Notes: generated from the letters alone by a model not told the origin. DNA of 64,000 nt from Ignavibacteriales bacterium (GCA_012517155.1 JAAYVN010000026.1:101312-165311), one strand, 5' to 3'. Counted from the first letter of the stretch, positions 43,508 through 53,655 are shown. A program made the numbers and translations.

Positions 43508-44992
43508 ATGCAAAAGAAAAAATTTTTTATTGGCGCTACACTTATTCTGTTAGGTGTTTTTCTCTCAACTCTCCTTTTAGCTGGATTTGGTTGGATAAGA
43601 CCTAGCTTTGCGGACATTAGGTTAGGTGCGGATAAACCCCCTGTTAATCTTAATATCGAGGCTGATGTTTTTAGCAAGGCTTTTATTGAAGTCGCTGAAA
43701 AAGTTACTCCCTCTATTGTGCAAATTAACGTAATTAGTAAAATGAAGAAGGGTAACTCCCAGGACTTCTTTTTCTTTCCTTTTCGTGGAGAAGATTCTCC
43801 GGAAACCGAAGGCTCTGGAAGTGGCGTTATAATTAGTAAAGATGGGTATATCGTTACAAATAATCATGTTGTCGAAAATGCCACTAAAGTCACGGTGGGT
43901 TTATGGGATAAAAGAAAACTTGAAGCAAAAGTCATTGGAACAGATCCTCTGACAGATCTTGCAGTTATTAAAATAGATGCTGATGATCTTCCTATTGCTT
44001 ATCTCGGGAATTCTGATAATATTAAAGTTGGTCAGTGGGTAATGGCTATCGGGAACCCGATGGCTCTTCAATCAACTGTTACTGCTGGAATCATTAGCGC
44101 GCTTAATAGAGGTCAGTTAAGACTCATCGCAGATAGCTATGGAGTTGAAGATTTTATACAAACAGATGCTGCAATTAATCCTGGGAATAGTGGTGGGGCA
44201 CTTGTCGATTTAAGTGGTGCGGTTATAGGTATAAACACTGCTATAGCAACTAAAACTGGTGCATATATCGGTTATGGATTTGCTATTCCAATTAATCTTG
44301 CTAAGTCTGTTTCGCAGGACTTGATAGCAAATGGAAAAGTTAACCGTGGATATATTGGAGTACAAATTAGGGAAGTTGACGCTCCTTTGGCAAAATCTTT
44401 AGGACTGGATAAACCCAAAGGTGTAATAATTGAAAAAGTCGTAGAAGATGGTGCCGCATCAAAAGAAGATATTAAAAATGGTGATGTTATTTTGAAAATT
44501 GATAATGTTGAGGTTTTTCAGCCAAATCAGTTACAGAGTTATGTAGCATCCAAGAGTGCAGGCGCTAAAGTTAAAATTACAATTTTCCGGGATGGTAAGG
44601 AACTTATTCGCACGGTTACATTAAAACCGAAAGATGATGATGTCACGACAGTAGCAAAAAGCAATGAATTTGATGAAGATAATGATCAGATTACTAAAAA
44701 CTCAATCAATTTTTCCGATGTAGGTCTGACAGTAAAGAACATGACAAGTTCGGATAAAAGGGAATATGATATTGAAGGAGGTGTTCTTATCACAAAAGTA
44801 GAGAATCTGAGTGCGGCTTATAATCAAGGACTAGCTCCTAACTTGGCTATTATTAAGGCAGATAAAAAATTGGTATCATCTGTTTCTGAACTTAAAAAAA
44901 TATTTGACTCAAAAAAAGGAGGCGCAGTTCTCTTAGTTGTTGTTGATAAGGATGGTAATTCAAGATTTGTTGGTCTTGAAATTCCCAAATAA
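43508..44992 (+). CDS. Do-family periplasmic serine protease with two PDZ domains
   Basis: The 494-residue DegP/DegQ-type protease degrades misfolded envelope proteins. A signal anchor (about 6-30) precedes the trypsin-like domain with His120 (TNNHVVENA), Asp150 (DPLTDLAVIKID) and Ser228 (NPGNSGGALVD). PDZ1 lies at about 265-365 (GYIGVQIREVDAPLA), and a second, more diverged PDZ at about 395-494 (VGLTVKNMTS, VSSVSELKKIFD). GAGGAT precedes the ATG. A terminator follows. Confidence 0.95.
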   Translation: MQKKKFFIGATLILLGVFLSTLLLAGFGWIRPSFADIRLGADKPPVNLNIEADVFSKAFIEVAEKVTPSIVQINVISKMKKGNSQDFFFFPFRGEDSPETEGSGSGVIISKDGYIVTNNHVVENATKVTVGLWDKRKLEAKVIGTDPLTDLAVIKIDADDLPIAYLGNSDNIKVGQWVMAIGNPMALQSTVTAGIISALNRGQLRLIADSYGVEDFIQTDAAINPGNSGGALVDLSGAVIGINTAIATKTGAYIGYGFAIPINLAKSVSQDLIANGKVNRGYIGVQIREVDAPLAKSLGLDKPKGVIIEKVVEDGAASKEDIKNGDVILKIDNVEVFQPNQLQSYVASKSAGAKVKITIFRDGKELIRTVTLKPKDDDVTTVAKSNEFDEDNDQITKNSINFSDVGLTVKNMTSSDKREYDIEGGVLITKVENLSAAYNQGLAPNLAIIKADKKLVSSVSELKKIFDSKKGGAVLLVVVDKDGNSRFVGLEIPK

Positions 44993-45015
44993 TTGATTTT
45001 TAAGATTCGTTAATA

Positions 45016-45044
45016 GGCCGGGAGTCTATCTTCCGGCCTTTTTT
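45016..45044 (+). terminator. Rho-independent terminator after the Do-type protease gene
   Basis: A 9-bp stem GGCCGGGAG/CTTCCGGCC (one G-T pair) with a five-base loop is followed by TTTTTT. It ends the transcript coming from recO and the protease and isolates aroC. Confidence 0.92.
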
Positions 45045-45144
45045 ATTTACTCGATCAATTTTTTCGGTTAAGCATCTTCTTCGAAAAAATCATTAAAATT
45101 TCCTTATCTTTCAATATATAAATTTATTAAAATCTTGAATTCAA

Positions 45145-46371
45145 ATGATTAGATACTTGACCTCCGGAGAATCACACGGATCAGCTTTAACAACCGTAAT
45201 TGAGGGTTTCCCCTCTAATTTTGTTATCCCACCTGATTATATCAATAAACAGTTAGCACGTCGTCAAATGGGATTCGGCAGAAGTTTTCGGATGAAAATT
45301 GAGAACGATTCTGCAGAGTTTATTTCTGGAATCCGTCATGGTAAAACACTTGGTTCTCCGATTACTGTTCTTATTAAAAATAAAGATTGGGAAAATTGGA
45401 AAGATGCAATGTCTGCTTTTGGAGATCCTAATCGGTCAAAAGTTGTTACTGTGCCTCGCCCGGGTCATGCCGATCTTAATGGAGTTATTAAATACCATTA
45501 TAATGATATTCGAAACTCTTTAGAACGTTCAAGTGCTAGGGAAACCGCAATAAGAGTTGCTGCCTGCTCCTTCTCACGATTATTACTCGAAAATTTAGGA
45601 ATCCAAATTGGTAGTTATGTTGAAATGATCGGTAGCTCGGATTTTTCTGTTGAATCTTCTCAGAAATCTCTCACTTTCAAGTTACTGAATAACATAGTCC
45701 CAAATAGATTTACTGCGGGCAGTTTATCTGACAAAGCTGACAAAAGTCCGGTTCGTATTATGGATACGGTAATTGAAAAAAGTGCGATAAAACAAATTGA
45801 AAAGGCACGTGAAAATGGCGATACCCTTGGGGGTACTTTTGTAGTTGTTGTTACAGGATTACCTCCGGGATTTGGAAGCTTTATGTCTTGGGATCGTAAA
45901 TTAGATGGACTGTTAGCACAGGCAATAATGTCTATTAATGCAGTTAAAGCTGTTGAAATTGGTGGTGGTTTTCGTATAGCACAAAATCCTGGTTCTGTTG
46001 TTATGGATGAGATTTTTATTAAAAATAATAATTTCTCAAGAAAAACGAATTTTTCAGGTGGGATTGAGGGGGGAGTATCTAACGGAATGCCGGTAATTAT
46101 TCGAGCAGCCATGAAACCAATTCCAACTTTAATGAAACCTCTTGACAGTGTTGATTTAGCCACGATGAAAAAAGTTAGGGCTTTCAGAGAAAGAAGTGAT
46201 TATACTGCAGTACCGGCGTGCTCCATAGTCGCTGAATCAGTTGTGGCTCATGTATTAGCCAATGCCATAATAGAAAAAATAGGAGGCGACTCATACGAGG
46301 AAATTCTCCCCGGTTTTAATAACTACAAGAAAAATTTATTCCATCGTGTTAAAAGCAATTTTCAAAAATAA
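45145..46371 (+). CDS. aroC: Chorismate synthase
   Basis: The 408-residue FMN-dependent enzyme converts EPSP to chorismate for aromatic amino acids and folate/menaquinone. It starts MIRYLTSGESHGSALT (family RxxxxGESHG), with RRQMGFGRS, RPGHADLNGVIKY and SSARETAIRVAA, and continues with GGTFVVVVTGLPPGFGS and the end motif RERSDYTAVPA. It is somewhat longer than E. coli AroC, as in other Gram-positive and Bacteroidota types. It starts a new transcript. Confidence 0.96.
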   Translation: MIRYLTSGESHGSALTTVIEGFPSNFVIPPDYINKQLARRQMGFGRSFRMKIENDSAEFISGIRHGKTLGSPITVLIKNKDWENWKDAMSAFGDPNRSKVVTVPRPGHADLNGVIKYHYNDIRNSLERSSARETAIRVAACSFSRLLLENLGIQIGSYVEMIGSSDFSVESSQKSLTFKLLNNIVPNRFTAGSLSDKADKSPVRIMDTVIEKSAIKQIEKARENGDTLGGTFVVVVTGLPPGFGSFMSWDRKLDGLLAQAIMSINAVKAVEIGGGFRIAQNPGSVVMDEIFIKNNNFSRKTNFSGGIEGGVSNGMPVIIRAAMKPIPTLMKPLDSVDLATMKKVRAFRERSDYTAVPACSIVAESVVAHVLANAIIEKIGGDSYEEILPGFNNYKKNLFHRVKSNFQK

Positions 46372-46376
46372 TTCAT

Positions 46377-47012
46377 ATGCTGAAATATCATAAATTCGAA
46401 TTTAGTCCATTTGCGGAAAATACATATTTACTTTGGGATGATTTAACTTTGGAAGGTATGATAATTGATCCTGGTTGTTATTATGACTTAGAACAAAAAG
46501 AACTATCTGGTTTTATTGAGAGATTTAATATTAAGGTTTTATTTCTGATAAATACGCACTGTCATTTGGATCATATCTTTGGAAACAATTATCTAATTAA
46601 AAAATATAATCCACGTCATTTCGCTGGTAAAGAAGATATTCCACTTTTACTAAATGCACCGCAGCAGGGGAGTATGTTTGGGGTAAAACTTAATGAACAG
46701 ACTTTGCCCGGCGAATTCCTGAGTGAAGACATTGAATTAGAACTTGGTGGATTCAAAATTCAACCCCTCTATACACCTGGTCATAGTCCCGGCGAATTTT
46801 CCCTTTTCGTCGAATCACTTACTGCTTGTTTCACCGGCGATGTTCTATTTAAACAAGGTATTGGTAGGACTGACTTATGGGGAGGTAACTATACTCAATT
46901 AATTTCGAGTATTAATAAAAAACTCTTTGTACTTCCAGATGAAACCATTATTCTTCCCGGACATGGGGAAAAAAGCACAATTGGTGAAGAGAAAATAAAT
47001 TTCAAATTCTAA
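46377..47012 (+). CDS. Metallo-beta-lactamase-fold hydrolase, glyoxalase II-like
   Basis: The 211-residue protein has the two-metal signature THCHLDH (about residues 61-67), a further histidine in TPGHSPGEFSLF and FTGDVLF for the bridging Asp, and the last ligand in LPGHGEKSTIG. This is the short YcbL/hydroxyacylglutathione hydrolase subgroup lacking the glyoxalase II C-terminal domain. The substrate is unknown; thioester hydrolysis is likely. It follows aroC by 5 bp. Confidence 0.9.
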   Translation: MLKYHKFEFSPFAENTYLLWDDLTLEGMIIDPGCYYDLEQKELSGFIERFNIKVLFLINTHCHLDHIFGNNYLIKKYNPRHFAGKEDIPLLLNAPQQGSMFGVKLNEQTLPGEFLSEDIELELGGFKIQPLYTPGHSPGEFSLFVESLTACFTGDVLFKQGIGRTDLWGGNYTQLISSINKKLFVLPDETIILPGHGEKSTIGEEKINFKF

Positions 47013-47020
47013 ATACACAA

Positions 47021-47647
47021 TTAATTGATATATCCGTCATTTATCACTAATTTTAGTAAACTTGTTTTCTCATCCAAATATTTTTCCAGTTTTTGTAGAT
47101 GATTGATGATATAATTCAATCTCTCACCCTCATCTCTTAGCTCAAGTAATGTTAGTTGCTGTGATAAATCAAATCCGCTCTTTTCCGCCAACTTAAATGA
47201 TTTCAATTCTGTCCTGCTTAAATTATTCCAGAAGAAATCATCAAGTTTATAATTGATTCTTTTTATTAAATGCTTAAAAATTTTTCTGGCTTCGACGAAT
47301 AAGATCGGATCATATGAATACATCAAATCATCATACTTCTCCACTTCCGCCATAGAGTATCCGGTTTCCTCATTTTCCCAATGATTAATCATTCGGAATC
47401 GTCTAATGCCCTTTACAATTATGTCCATTTCCTCTGATGCAGAAACATTGATAACCTCTTCAATCTCTACATAGCAACCAATATCATGAAAATTTTTATC
47501 TGCAAATGTCACTATTCCGAATCCGGTCTTTTCTTTGAGACATAAATTGATCAATTTTTTATATCGCGGTTCAAATATGTGTAGAGGGTATCTCGAATGT
47601 GGAAAAACCACAAGTGATAACGGAAAAATAGGGATTATGTTATTCAT
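47021..47647 (-). CDS. LON substrate-binding-domain protein
   Basis: From the ATG at 47647 the product has 208 residues and starts IIPIFPLSLVVFPHSRYPLHIFEPRYKKL, cut here as the typical Lon N-terminal (LAN) domain opening. The AAA+ and protease domains of Lon are absent, as in the YcaA/PUA-like stand-alone family. A further ATG at 47704 would add 19 unlike residues. The C-terminal part is helical. Function unknown. It is convergent with the hydrolase gene. Confidence 0.82.
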   Translation of the reverse strand: MNNIIPIFPLSLVVFPHSRYPLHIFEPRYKKLINLCLKEKTGFGIVTFADKNFHDIGCYVEIEEVINVSASEEMDIIVKGIRRFRMINHWENEETGYSMAEVEKYDDLMYSYDPILFVEARKIFKHLIKRINYKLDDFFWNNLSRTELKSFKLAEKSGFDLSQQLTLLELRDEGERLNYIINHLQKLEKYLDEKTSLLKLVINDGYIN

Positions 47648-47734
47648 TATAAACTCATTACTTATGTACAATTCAAAAATACCAAAAACTCGATTCCTCA
47701 ACAAGTAAAATTGCTTTCGCTTTAAATTGTGAAA

Positions 47735-47768
47735 TAAAAAATGGTTAGTATTTTCCTACTAACCATTT
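47735..47768 (-). terminator. Rho-independent terminator after the superoxide dismutase gene
   Basis: On the minus strand a 10-bp stem ATGGTTAGTA/TACTAACCAT with a six-base loop is followed by TTTTTTATTT. It lies 35 bp past the sod stop codon and ends that transcript before the LON-domain gene. Confidence 0.88.
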
Positions 47769-47802
47769 AAATATTTTAGATATTTCTGGATTTTAAGTAA
47801 AT

Positions 47803-48522
47803 CTACTTTATTGCTCCGTCAAATAACTTGGAGACATGTTCCCAGTTTACTACATTCCACCAATTATCTATGTACTCGGGTCGTCTGTTTTGATACTTTA
47901 GATAATATGCATGCTCCCAGACATCAAGTCCTAAAACGGGAATTCCTTTCACATCTGCTACATCCATCAGTGGGTTATCTTGGTTCGGTGAGGAGGTGAC
48001 AACCAATTTATTATTTGATACGACTAGCCAAGCCCATCCTGAACCAAAACGGGTTGCAGCTGCGTTGTTAAACTGCTTTTTGAAATCCTCAAAGCTACCA
48101 AATGCAGAGTTGATGGCATCACCAAGTTTTCCGGATGGATTTCCACCCGCATTTGGGGCCATTACTTTCCAGAACAGATTGTGATTCCAAACTCCTCCGC
48201 CGTTATTTCTGACTGCGGCTGGAAGTTTTGATATCTCGTTGAATAATTCTTCAAGTCCTTTCCCTTCCATCTGAGTCCCTGTTACGGCATTATTTAGATT
48301 ATTCACATAGGCTTGATGATGTTTGGTGTGATGTATCTCCATAGTCATTTTATCAACATATGGTTCTAACGCATCGTATGCATATGGTAATGCTGGTAAT
48401 TCAAATTTCGACATATTATTACTCCTTACTTTTTTATTTGTTAAATTAAATTTATCATACTTATTAATCGTATAAAATACGGGTACAGCTCCTAACATAC
48501 TTATAAAGTTTCTTCTTTTCAT
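47803..48522 (-). CDS. Fe/Mn superoxide dismutase, with two possible starts
   Basis: The enzyme domain begins [18 protein letters not shown] and contains the metal ligands in [21 protein letters not shown], and DVWEHAYYL with the C-terminal His. From the ATG at 48522 (AGAGGA, 7 bases before) the 239-residue product starts [19 protein letters not shown], a twin-arginine-like signal that would place it in the periplasm. A second in-frame ATG at 48414 is preceded by AAGGAG at 7 bases and starts right at the enzyme domain (204 residues), a normal cytoplasmic form. Both ribosome sites look good, so both forms may be made. Fe and Mn types cannot be told apart with certainty here. Confidence 0.93.
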   Translation of the reverse strand: MKRRNFISMLGAVPVFYTINKYDKFNLTNKKVRSNNMSKFELPALPYAYDALEPYVDKMTMEIHHTKHHQAYVNNLNNAVTGTQMEGKGLEELFNEISKLPAAVRNNGGGVWNHNLFWKVMAPNAGGNPSGKLGDAINSAFGSFEDFKKQFNNAAATRFGSGWAWLVVSNNKLVVTSSPNQDNPLMDVADVKGIPVLGLDVWEHAYYLKYQNRRPEYIDNWWNVVNWEHVSKLFDGAIK

Positions 48523-48541
48523 TCTTAATCCTCTTTTTTTC

Positions 48542-48883
48542 TTAAACTCCAAACGATTCGCCACAACCACAAGTTTTTGTTGCGTTGGGATTGCTGAAAA
48601 CAAATCCTTTCCCATTTAATCCGTCCTGAAAATCAAGTTCAGTACCATTTATATAAAATAAACTCTTTGCATCTATTATAATCTTTACTCCTGAAATCTC
48701 TATAACACTATCCTCTGCACGAAGTTCTTTGTCAAATCCTAGAGAATATGTATAACCTGAACATCCGCCTCCTTTTACTCCAATACGGAGGCCAAATTCG
48801 TCAGAAATGCCGCTATCTTTTCTGACTTTTCTAATCTGGTCTACTGCTTTTTCAGTTGCTTTAAAATCTATGCCTTCATTCAT
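48542..48883 (-). CDS. HesB/IscA-type iron-sulfur cluster assembly protein
   Basis: From the ATG at 48883 the product is 113 residues; an ATG at 48937 would add 18 unlike residues. It has the A-type carrier features: [15 protein letters not shown] with the first cysteine and KTCGCGESF with the C-x-C-G pair. It should carry or insert Fe-S clusters. It lies directly upstream of the sod gene, an oxygen-stress setting that makes sense for Fe-S maintenance. Confidence 0.9.
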   Translation of the reverse strand: MNEGIDFKATEKAVDQIRKVRKDSGISDEFGLRIGVKGGGCSGYTYSLGFDKELRAEDSVIEISGVKIIIDAKSLFYINGTELDFQDGLNGKGFVFSNPNATKTCGCGESFGV

Positions 48884-49039
48884 TTCAATTTGAATCCTTT
48901 TAAACTTAAAACTATTTCTAATCCTTGAAAGTTCCATAATTGTTTATTTTTTTTGTTAAATATTAAACTTAAGAAGGATTATTCCTGAATAAATCTTGTC
49001 GAACCCGCAATCAAATGTTTCTGTGATTAAGAGAGGATA

Positions 49040-49067
49040 AAAAAAAGGAGCGTTTTCGCTCCTTTTT
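49040..49067. terminator. Bidirectional Rho-independent terminator
   Basis: GGAGCG/CGCTCC with a TTTT loop is flanked by a run of A on the left and T on the right, so it works on either strand. On the minus strand it ends the C25 protease transcript 20 bp after its stop. Confidence 0.9.
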
Positions 49068-49086
49068 ATTAAAATGCATTCAGTTT

Positions 49087-52000
49087 TTATTTGAGAAAAA
49101 CCATTTTCTTTATCAAAAAGTTTTCTCCGGCACTTAACTTGTAAAAATATGTTCCACTTGAAAGCTTCGTTGCATCAAAGCTGACTTCATAAAATCCGGC
49201 TTCCTCTTCTTTGTTAACTAATACTGTTACCAAGTTCCCAATTACATCGTACAACGATAACTCTACATGACTTGAAGTTGGAAGTTGATAACTGATTTTC
49301 GTTATAGGATTAAATGGATTTGGATAGTTCTGATTTAGAGCAAATACATCTGGGTTAGAGATATTTAGTTCAATGCTCGGAGAGTACTCAAAACTGCCAT
49401 CATAATCAATTTGTTTTAATCTGTATGTATATTTTCCTTTTGTTAGGTTTCTGTGATTAAAAGTATAATCGTTCATCTCAGCAGTATTTCCTTTTCCTAC
49501 AACAAATCCTGTAACACTCCACTCTTTATCATTTTCTTTCATTACTTCAATTTCAAATCCGCGATTGTTAGTTTCGGATGCCGTACTCCATTTTAACACC
49601 ACACTGTTTTTATTAGTCTCTCCTCTTAATGATGTGAGCTCCACAGGTGTAACATCAGAAACTCGCATACGGATAGGCATAGTAACAGTTTGATGTTGCG
49701 GATCATTTGTGGTGAATACTAAATCCATCGAATAATCACCAAATGCTAAATCTGTAGCATCGAAGTTTAAGAATAGCTTTGCCGAATTACCACTGTAAAT
49801 TGTTCCTGCATTGTTTGTAGAGCTTAACCATTCAGGTTCAGCTGCTATCTTTAATGCAAGATTGTTCTTTATATACGTTGCATTATATGCTACTGGTAAA
49901 CCAACTGTTCCTGTCAAATTCTCAATCCCAATACTTGCTGAGTTTATTGTTCCTGTCATATTATTATAATAAGCTGTAATTTTCCCACTTTTTTGTAAAA
50001 TAAGTTGAAAAGTGTAACTCGCAGTACCGCTGTATCGTTGATAGTTGGTCCATTGAATAATTATTCTGTCGCTTTCCAACTTATAGTGTACAGTTCCTGG
50101 AGCTTTGGCATCAAGATCATCCCAGAATGGACAAATAATTTCATTAGGCGAAGTGCTTGTCGGTAATTGAGCATTCGTATAAGAGTTCGTTGTTATTGGA
50201 CTGAAAGTTATATACCCATTTGAAGAAATATAAATTTGATTACGGGGATTACCGTAAAACTTGAAATTAAATCCAAGATTTATGGGTCCGGCATAACCTT
50301 CATCTGTAGCACTAAATGTACCTGTTGGAGTCCAACTGCTTACTATTGTACCTGTAGTGCTTATATCTGCCCATGTATATTGTGGTCCGTTCGGTTCATC
50401 ACTATCAATCCATTCGTATCCAAAAGTATCAGGTCCACCATGCCCTTCAAGACTCACACCAAATTTCTCATCGATTGTTCCTTTAACCTCATTATCGTTT
50501 GATATTTCACTGGGAACTACTGGTATGACTTGTAAGGTTATACTGTTTTCTGGAAATGTATTATTGGTCAGTTCGATATTATAATCCAAAGTAGAATTAT
50601 GGTTAGAATTGTTGAAAATTATAATTGAATCTAGTTTACTTGTATTGGGTAATAATTGATGCCTTAAACTATCAACCGAAAAAGTTACGGCTGGAGCACC
50701 TAAGGTCGTTGCATTTGGTAAATTTGAAATAGCTGATTCATTTCCCCACATATCTCTCGATTTTATCGCAATATAATATGTTGTGCTGAAATTTAATCCT
50801 GTAACTCTGTAAGTTTTTGGTGTTCCCGCCGAATCACTCTGTCCCCCCACTAAGTGCATAGGGCATGAACTAAAATTATTAGCATTTATTGGTGTCGTTG
50901 AATACCTGATATCATAACTGGTTACTCCTCCAAATGAAGAGTCTAATGGTGCTGTCCAGTTTATTAGGATAGAGTTTGAAGTAATGTCATCCGCTGTTAA
51001 ATTTGTTATTGCGTCAGGAGCCTGCAAATCTGGAATTAGTCCAAAGTTCATTACCATACTGCAATCCCCAAAAATATGATATTGCTCCATAAGTTTTAAC
51101 CCCTCACCACTGCTTCCGCCCCATAAATCCATAGCTTTCATTACTCCGTTAAACGATATACCTCCAACCGTGTTTCGAAGTTTATTTGCAAGTAAGTAAA
51201 CAGCATGAGATTGCATATCGCAAGGGGGTACCCAACTGGTATTGGTTGTACTGCCATATACTGCAATCGCACCCTTAGGATTTAATGTATCTCCAGCTCT
51301 TAGCCAGGCCTCTTCCATACATTCGCTTGATGTAAAGTTCCCATTTTGGCATGCTACATCCAGTATAAAGGGATTTTTATATCCGTTGGTAAGTGACTTG
51401 ATTTGTGTTACATTGAAGCCGGTTGTTGACCACGAAGTTCCACTACCATGTCCAACGTAATTAATTAAACTTCTACCCGCATTGACTGAATTTGCTACCA
51501 TAGTGCCACTTGCTCCTGGATCATAAATTTTATCAACAGAGATAAATCCATGATTTAATAGTGTATCTCTGATTAAATCCATCCTTTGCCAGTCTGCTAG
51601 TGGGGTTCCGCCAAATTCATCACTTGCTACACCTACCGCTTTATGATACCATTCGCTTCCAACTCCTGTATCAGGATCTCTTTCATATTTAATGATCTTT
51701 TTGATTATATATGCCAGATTGTCCGTTGATGTTGGCGAGATCCTCGAGATATATGCGTCAGGATAAGCATCAGAGCCCACTAGTTTTACATAGCATGGAT
51801 CAGATGGAGCTGATTCATAATTTCCCGTTAGATAAGGTATCTGGTTAGATTCTCCTACTAGTATAATATAGGTTACACTTCCTGGTTGATTGTACATGTT
51901 TAAAATATAATTCTTTATTGCTGTAGCACCAGTTCCTGTTGCTGTCGGATACTCAGCTAGTACTGTAGGAATTCCCTTTAATACTTTCCAGTCATACAAC

Positions 52001-52785
52001 TGCTGAATCTGTGTGGCATAAACCGAATTGTATATTATTAATAGTTTTCCCGGTTCAGGTATTGGTGTGTATTCATGAACTCCCTTGCTATAATTTACAA
52101 AGAGGGTTTTGTACACATCTTCATATTCTTTAGTAATACCTTTGAAAGGTGTCATTCTTATAAAAGGATTGACACTCTCTTTCAAATTATCATTAAAATA
52201 TTCAACAACTATTTTTTTATTTACTCTTAATTCATTCAGCAGGGGATTATAACTCAAAGGATTAAATTGTATGGTCATTCCTCTCAGATCCCTTACAATA
52301 TATGGATCCGATAACTCAATTGACTTCGAAGGATACCAAACGTTCTTTTCATAAATTTTATTGAAAGAGTAGGGTACGGTCATTGGATCAATATTTCTCG
52401 TAAAATGCCCTTTTGATGGCATTATATCTCGCGTGGGAATTTCAATAACTTCGTTGGACAAAATTCTGTAATCTATTGCTGCTAAATCAGGTATCACAAT
52501 ACTATGTTTAAATATTGGAATCTGTGGATCTCCCTTGTCCATCTTCCAAATCATATTAGGTGCTGATAAAAATAAATACTCTTTACCTTTAATATCTATA
52601 CTTCTCTGATCATATCCATTGAAGATATACTCAATTATGGTCGATGAGTTAGTAGAACTTAAAACGTTGACTTCAATACCGGTTTTGGCATTTGAATTAA
52701 AATAAACTGGTTGCGAAAAAAGAAGTCCAGCCATTATAAAAACTAGAAAAAAAATACTCTTAACTATAGCAGTACGAAAAAACAT
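49087..52785 (-). CDS. Secreted gingipain-like C25 cysteine protease with type IX secretion signal
   Basis: The 1232-residue protein has a signal peptide (1-24), an N-terminal prodomain of the C25 kind, and the peptidase domain at about 245-580 with catalytic His446 (NYVGHGSGTSW) and Cys479 (VACQNGNF). A fibronectin type III domain follows (about 588-690), then beta-rich domains. The last 80 residues form a type A T9SS sorting domain (LNQNYPNPFNPITKISYQLP, then SSGTYFYKLSAGENF), so the protein is exported across the outer membrane and probably cleaved or anchored there. SD GGAG precedes the ATG. Role: extracellular peptide degradation or processing, by analogy with gingipains. The T9SS genes are not in the window. 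Confidence 0.93.
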   Translation of the reverse strand: MFFRTAIVKSIFFLVFIMAGLLFSQPVYFNSNAKTGIEVNVLSSTNSSTIIEYIFNGYDQRSIDIKGKEYLFLSAPNMIWKMDKGDPQIPIFKHSIVIPDLAAIDYRILSNEVIEIPTRDIMPSKGHFTRNIDPMTVPYSFNKIYEKNVWYPSKSIELSDPYIVRDLRGMTIQFNPLSYNPLLNELRVNKKIVVEYFNDNLKESVNPFIRMTPFKGITKEYEDVYKTLFVNYSKGVHEYTPIPEPGKLLIIYNSVYATQIQQLYDWKVLKGIPTVLAEYPTATGTGATAIKNYILNMYNQPGSVTYIILVGESNQIPYLTGNYESAPSDPCYVKLVGSDAYPDAYISRISPTSTDNLAYIIKKIIKYERDPDTGVGSEWYHKAVGVASDEFGGTPLADWQRMDLIRDTLLNHGFISVDKIYDPGASGTMVANSVNAGRSLINYVGHGSGTSWSTTGFNVTQIKSLTNGYKNPFILDVACQNGNFTSSECMEEAWLRAGDTLNPKGAIAVYGSTTNTSWVPPCDMQSHAVYLLANKLRNTVGGISFNGVMKAMDLWGGSSGEGLKLMEQYHIFGDCSMVMNFGLIPDLQAPDAITNLTADDITSNSILINWTAPLDSSFGGVTSYDIRYSTTPINANNFSSCPMHLVGGQSDSAGTPKTYRVTGLNFSTTYYIAIKSRDMWGNESAISNLPNATTLGAPAVTFSVDSLRHQLLPNTSKLDSIIIFNNSNHNSTLDYNIELTNNTFPENSITLQVIPVVPSEISNDNEVKGTIDEKFGVSLEGHGGPDTFGYEWIDSDEPNGPQYTWADISTTGTIVSSWTPTGTFSATDEGYAGPINLGFNFKFYGNPRNQIYISSNGYITFSPITTNSYTNAQLPTSTSPNEIICPFWDDLDAKAPGTVHYKLESDRIIIQWTNYQRYSGTASYTFQLILQKSGKITAYYNNMTGTINSASIGIENLTGTVGLPVAYNATYIKNNLALKIAAEPEWLSSTNNAGTIYSGNSAKLFLNFDATDLAFGDYSMDLVFTTNDPQHQTVTMPIRMRVSDVTPVELTSLRGETNKNSVVLKWSTASETNNRGFEIEVMKENDKEWSVTGFVVGKGNTAEMNDYTFNHRNLTKGKYTYRLKQIDYDGSFEYSPSIELNISNPDVFALNQNYPNPFNPITKISYQLPTSSHVELSLYDVIGNLVTVLVNKEEEAGFYEVSFDATKLSSGTYFYKLSAGENFLIKKMVFLK

Positions 52786-52929
52786 AACATCTCCGAAATC
52801 ATTTCAAAAATAACTTTAAAATATAAATAAATTATGAGTAAATTCCCTCAATAAACTTTTAGAATTTGTATATTTTTGAACTTTTCTTCAAAGAATAATA
52901 TTGTCAAAATAAATATAAACTAAAATAGA

Positions 52930-53556
52930 ATGATAGACTCACTTAATTCCCTCCTCCGACTCATGGAGGGAAACAAACGATTTTTGATAGGTGATACGAG
53001 GATCTCCTCCTTAACTAACCAGGCTCGTAGGCTTGAAGTAGCTGGTGATCAAAAGCCCTTCGCCATTATTCTTGGATGTGCTGACTCCAGAGTTCCCGCA
53101 GAAGTAATTTTTGATCAGGGACTCGGAGATCTTTTTGTTATCCGCATTGCTGGTAACATCATTGCTCCGTCTCAAATTGGTAGCGTTGAATTTGCTGCAG
53201 GTTATTTCGGTACACCCCTTGTAGTTGTTCTGGGTCATTCCTTCTGCGGGGCTGTTCAGGCAACTCTTGATGAAGTGACTGGGAAATCATCTAATATCTC
53301 GAAAAATCTTGCCTCGATAACTAATCGGATTAAACCGGCCGTCGAGTATGTTCTCTTGAAATCTGATTGCCAGGATCCATTTTATCTCTTACGTGAAGCC
53401 GTTAGGGAAAATATACGTAGATCTGTTCAAAATTTGTGTAATGGCTCCGAAATTATTACTGACCTGATAAACCAAAAGCAACTCTTGGTAGTCGGTGCTG
53501 AATATTTTTTGGAAACTGGCGAAGTTGACTTTTTCGAAGGAATTCCGGCTTTTTAA
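52930..53556 (+). CDS. Beta-class carbonic anhydrase
   Basis: The 208-residue enzyme interconverts CO2 and bicarbonate with zinc. The ligands are in GCADSRVP (Cys, Asp pair) and HSFCGAV (His, Cys); VIRIAGNI and NIRRSVQNL are family features. No signal peptide is seen, so it is cytoplasmic. A -7-like TATTTTTG lies at 52871-52878 but with no matching -33 element at the right distance. Confidence 0.94.
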   Translation: MIDSLNSLLRLMEGNKRFLIGDTRISSLTNQARRLEVAGDQKPFAIILGCADSRVPAEVIFDQGLGDLFVIRIAGNIIAPSQIGSVEFAAGYFGTPLVVVLGHSFCGAVQATLDEVTGKSSNISKNLASITNRIKPAVEYVLLKSDCQDPFYLLREAVRENIRRSVQNLCNGSEIITDLINQKQLLVVGAEYFLETGEVDFFEGIPAF

Positions 53557-53599
53557 TCCAAAACTTTATTATTCTATTCTTCTAAATCTTATCAAATTT

Positions 53600-53632
53600 T
53601 TTGATACATTCATCTTTTTTTTCTTATTTTTA
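53600..53632 (+). promoter_or_regulatory. Possible promoter of malQ
   Basis: TTTG (53600-53603), 21 bases, then TATTTTTA (53625-53632), one base off the TAnnTTTG -7 consensus. The spacing matches the cmk promoter. Confidence 0.4.
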
Positions 53633-53655
53633 AACTTAACTTTTATAGGAATCAC

